A program made the translations under genes and the position numbers. From Anaerolineales bacterium (lineage in GTDB: Bacteria; Chloroflexota; Anaerolineae; Anaerolineales; UBA6663), in NCBI GenBank assembly GCA_017999235.1, contig JAGOBN010000207.1, forward strand, positions 1-7,039: DNA of 7,039 nt. Direction: 5' to 3'. Numbering within the stretch: position 1 is the first letter of the stretch; each line of letters starts with the position of its first letter. Below the pieces are notes generated by a model. The model saw nothing but the letters and a program-made list of their open reading frames with translations, had not been told where the DNA came from and searched no databases. Of the stretch, positions 6,378 through 7,039 are shown one piece after another.

Positions 6378-7039
6378 AAACCGATTACGCCCAGGCCGAT
6401 CGCCAAGGCTACGGCGAAGGCCGCGCCGGCCACCGAACTCAAGAAGTTCACCCAATCGTTATCCAGCCACGGCCAGCCGCGCTGCGGCCGCGTGCCAGCG
6501 CCGCATGTATGGGCGGGGTGGCGCTCGGTCTCCTGGCCGCAGGCATCGCAGAAATAAATGGCCTGCACCGTCGCGCCCAGCCACGAATCAAACAGCGCGC
6601 CCAGCAGGCCGGCGGCGGTGACGATCAGCGTCAGCCACAGGGGGCTGAGCGCCGCGCCCCAGCCCGCGCCCGCGTCCCAGCCGAGCATGCGAAACAAGCC
6701 GGCCAGCAGACCGATGAGGCCGGCGCCGCCCAGGGCCGCCAGGGTGCCGGTGCCGCTGATCGCGCCCGAGGTGCCGGCCGCCACTTCCCGCCCCGTGGTG
6801 ATCAGGCGCGGCCGGCCGCGGCTCAACACCCCCAGCTCGGTGGCCCAGGTGTCGGCGTTGACGGTGGCCATGGCGGCCGCGAAAGCCAGCCCGGCCCAGG
6901 GCGCCGGCCCGAACGCCAGCGCCAGCGCGCATAACGCGCCGGCGCCGCCGTTGGCCAGGGTCTGAGCCAGGTCCCGCTGATGGCCCTTGCTGAATTTCTC
7001 GGCCAGGGCCGCCTTGCGCATTTCTTTGTAGTGCGAGAG
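6374..7039 (-). CDS. DUF92 (TMEM19/VTE6-like) integral membrane protein, N-terminus beyond right edge
   Basis: The frame is open from the right edge (221 visible residues) to the TAA at 6374-6376. The first Met in view (7019-7021) is probably internal: the six codons before it read LSHYKE, and together with the following RKAALAEKFSKG they match the region before the conserved LANGG in DUF92 proteins. By visible-residue numbering, family marks are ADTWATELG (62-70), GTSGAISGTGT (89-99), DSWLGATVQ (151-159) and WLDNDWVN (191-198). There are about four hydrophobic membrane segments, the last ending at the C-terminus. A CDACG...HTCG loop (164-180) could bind a metal. The plant member VTE6 is a phytyl-phosphate kinase; a polyprenyl or phytyl phosphate substrate here is only a guess. 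About 50-70 N-terminal residues should lie outside. It is the upstream partner of the helicase in a likely operon. Confidence 0.88.
   Translation of the reverse strand, partial: LSHYKEMRKAALAEKFSKGHQRDLAQTLANGGAGALCALALAFGPAPWAGLAFAAAMATVNADTWATELGVLSRGRPRLITTGREVAAGTSGAISGTGTLAALGGAGLIGLLAGLFRMLGWDAGAGWGAALSPLWLTLIVTAAGLLGALFDSWLGATVQAIYFCDACGQETERHPAHTCGAGTRPQRGWPWLDNDWVNFLSSVAGAAFAVALAIGLGVIGF

Noticed and set aside
7019..7021. ATG as the start of the DUF92 gene
   Set aside because: The frame stays open to the window edge, and the codons upstream continue the DUF92 family pattern, so this Met is most likely internal.
1..7039. Many GGCCGGC/GCCGGCC words as possible uptake or recognition sites
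   Set aside because: They appear in all genes without fixed orientation or spacing and are explained by Ala, Gly, Arg and Pro codons in G+C-rich DNA. A k-mer test against codon-shuffled sequence would be needed to claim more.

Overview
The window is G+C-rich DNA (roughly two thirds G+C by eye) with dense coding and short intergenic gaps. It holds four protein genes, two of them cut by the window edges, and no RNA gene, insertion sequence or CRISPR array. The gene types point to a Chloroflexota bacterium, perhaps Anaerolineae or a relative. They are a SARP-type regulator with NB-ARC and TPR regions, a small ParB/sulfiredoxin-like protein, an MrfA-like helicase and a DUF92 membrane protein with a cysteine loop. 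That assignment is inference from remembered family resemblance, not a search.

Left part (1-3087, minus strand): a large multidomain regulator that runs off the left edge. In order it has an OmpR-like DNA-binding domain, a BTAD domain, an NB-ARC-type ATPase, a winged helix and C-terminal TPRs. Middle (3088-3244): a divergent intergenic region with a perfect TATAAT only a few bases from the regulator start, and four GCCG-AAAC-like direct repeats spaced about one helical turn apart in front of the rightward gene. The rightward gene (3245-3703) encodes a 152-residue ParB/Srx-like protein of unknown job. A perfect 10-bp hairpin (3725-3756) separates it from the convergent gene and probably terminates both.

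Right part (3777-7039, minus strand): a likely two-gene operon. A DUF92 integral membrane protein, whose 5' end lies beyond the right edge, is followed after 38 bases by an 852-residue superfamily 2 helicase of the MrfA/YprA type. A 12-bp perfect hairpin lies on the junction; it contains the DUF92 stop codon and ends 12 bases before the first helicase ATG.

The most interesting feature is in the helicase. A complete HNH nuclease module (two CxxC pairs, the HH-x-x-P motif, the Asn and the final His) is nested inside the C-terminal DUF1998/MZB zinc-binding region, and the four or five MZB cysteines are still present. In Bacillus subtilis, MrfA works in mitomycin C repair with a separate exonuclease, MrfB. 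Here helicase and nuclease may be joined in one polypeptide. No functional link between the regulator half and the helicase half can be read from the sequence; the convergent terminator suggests they are separate units.
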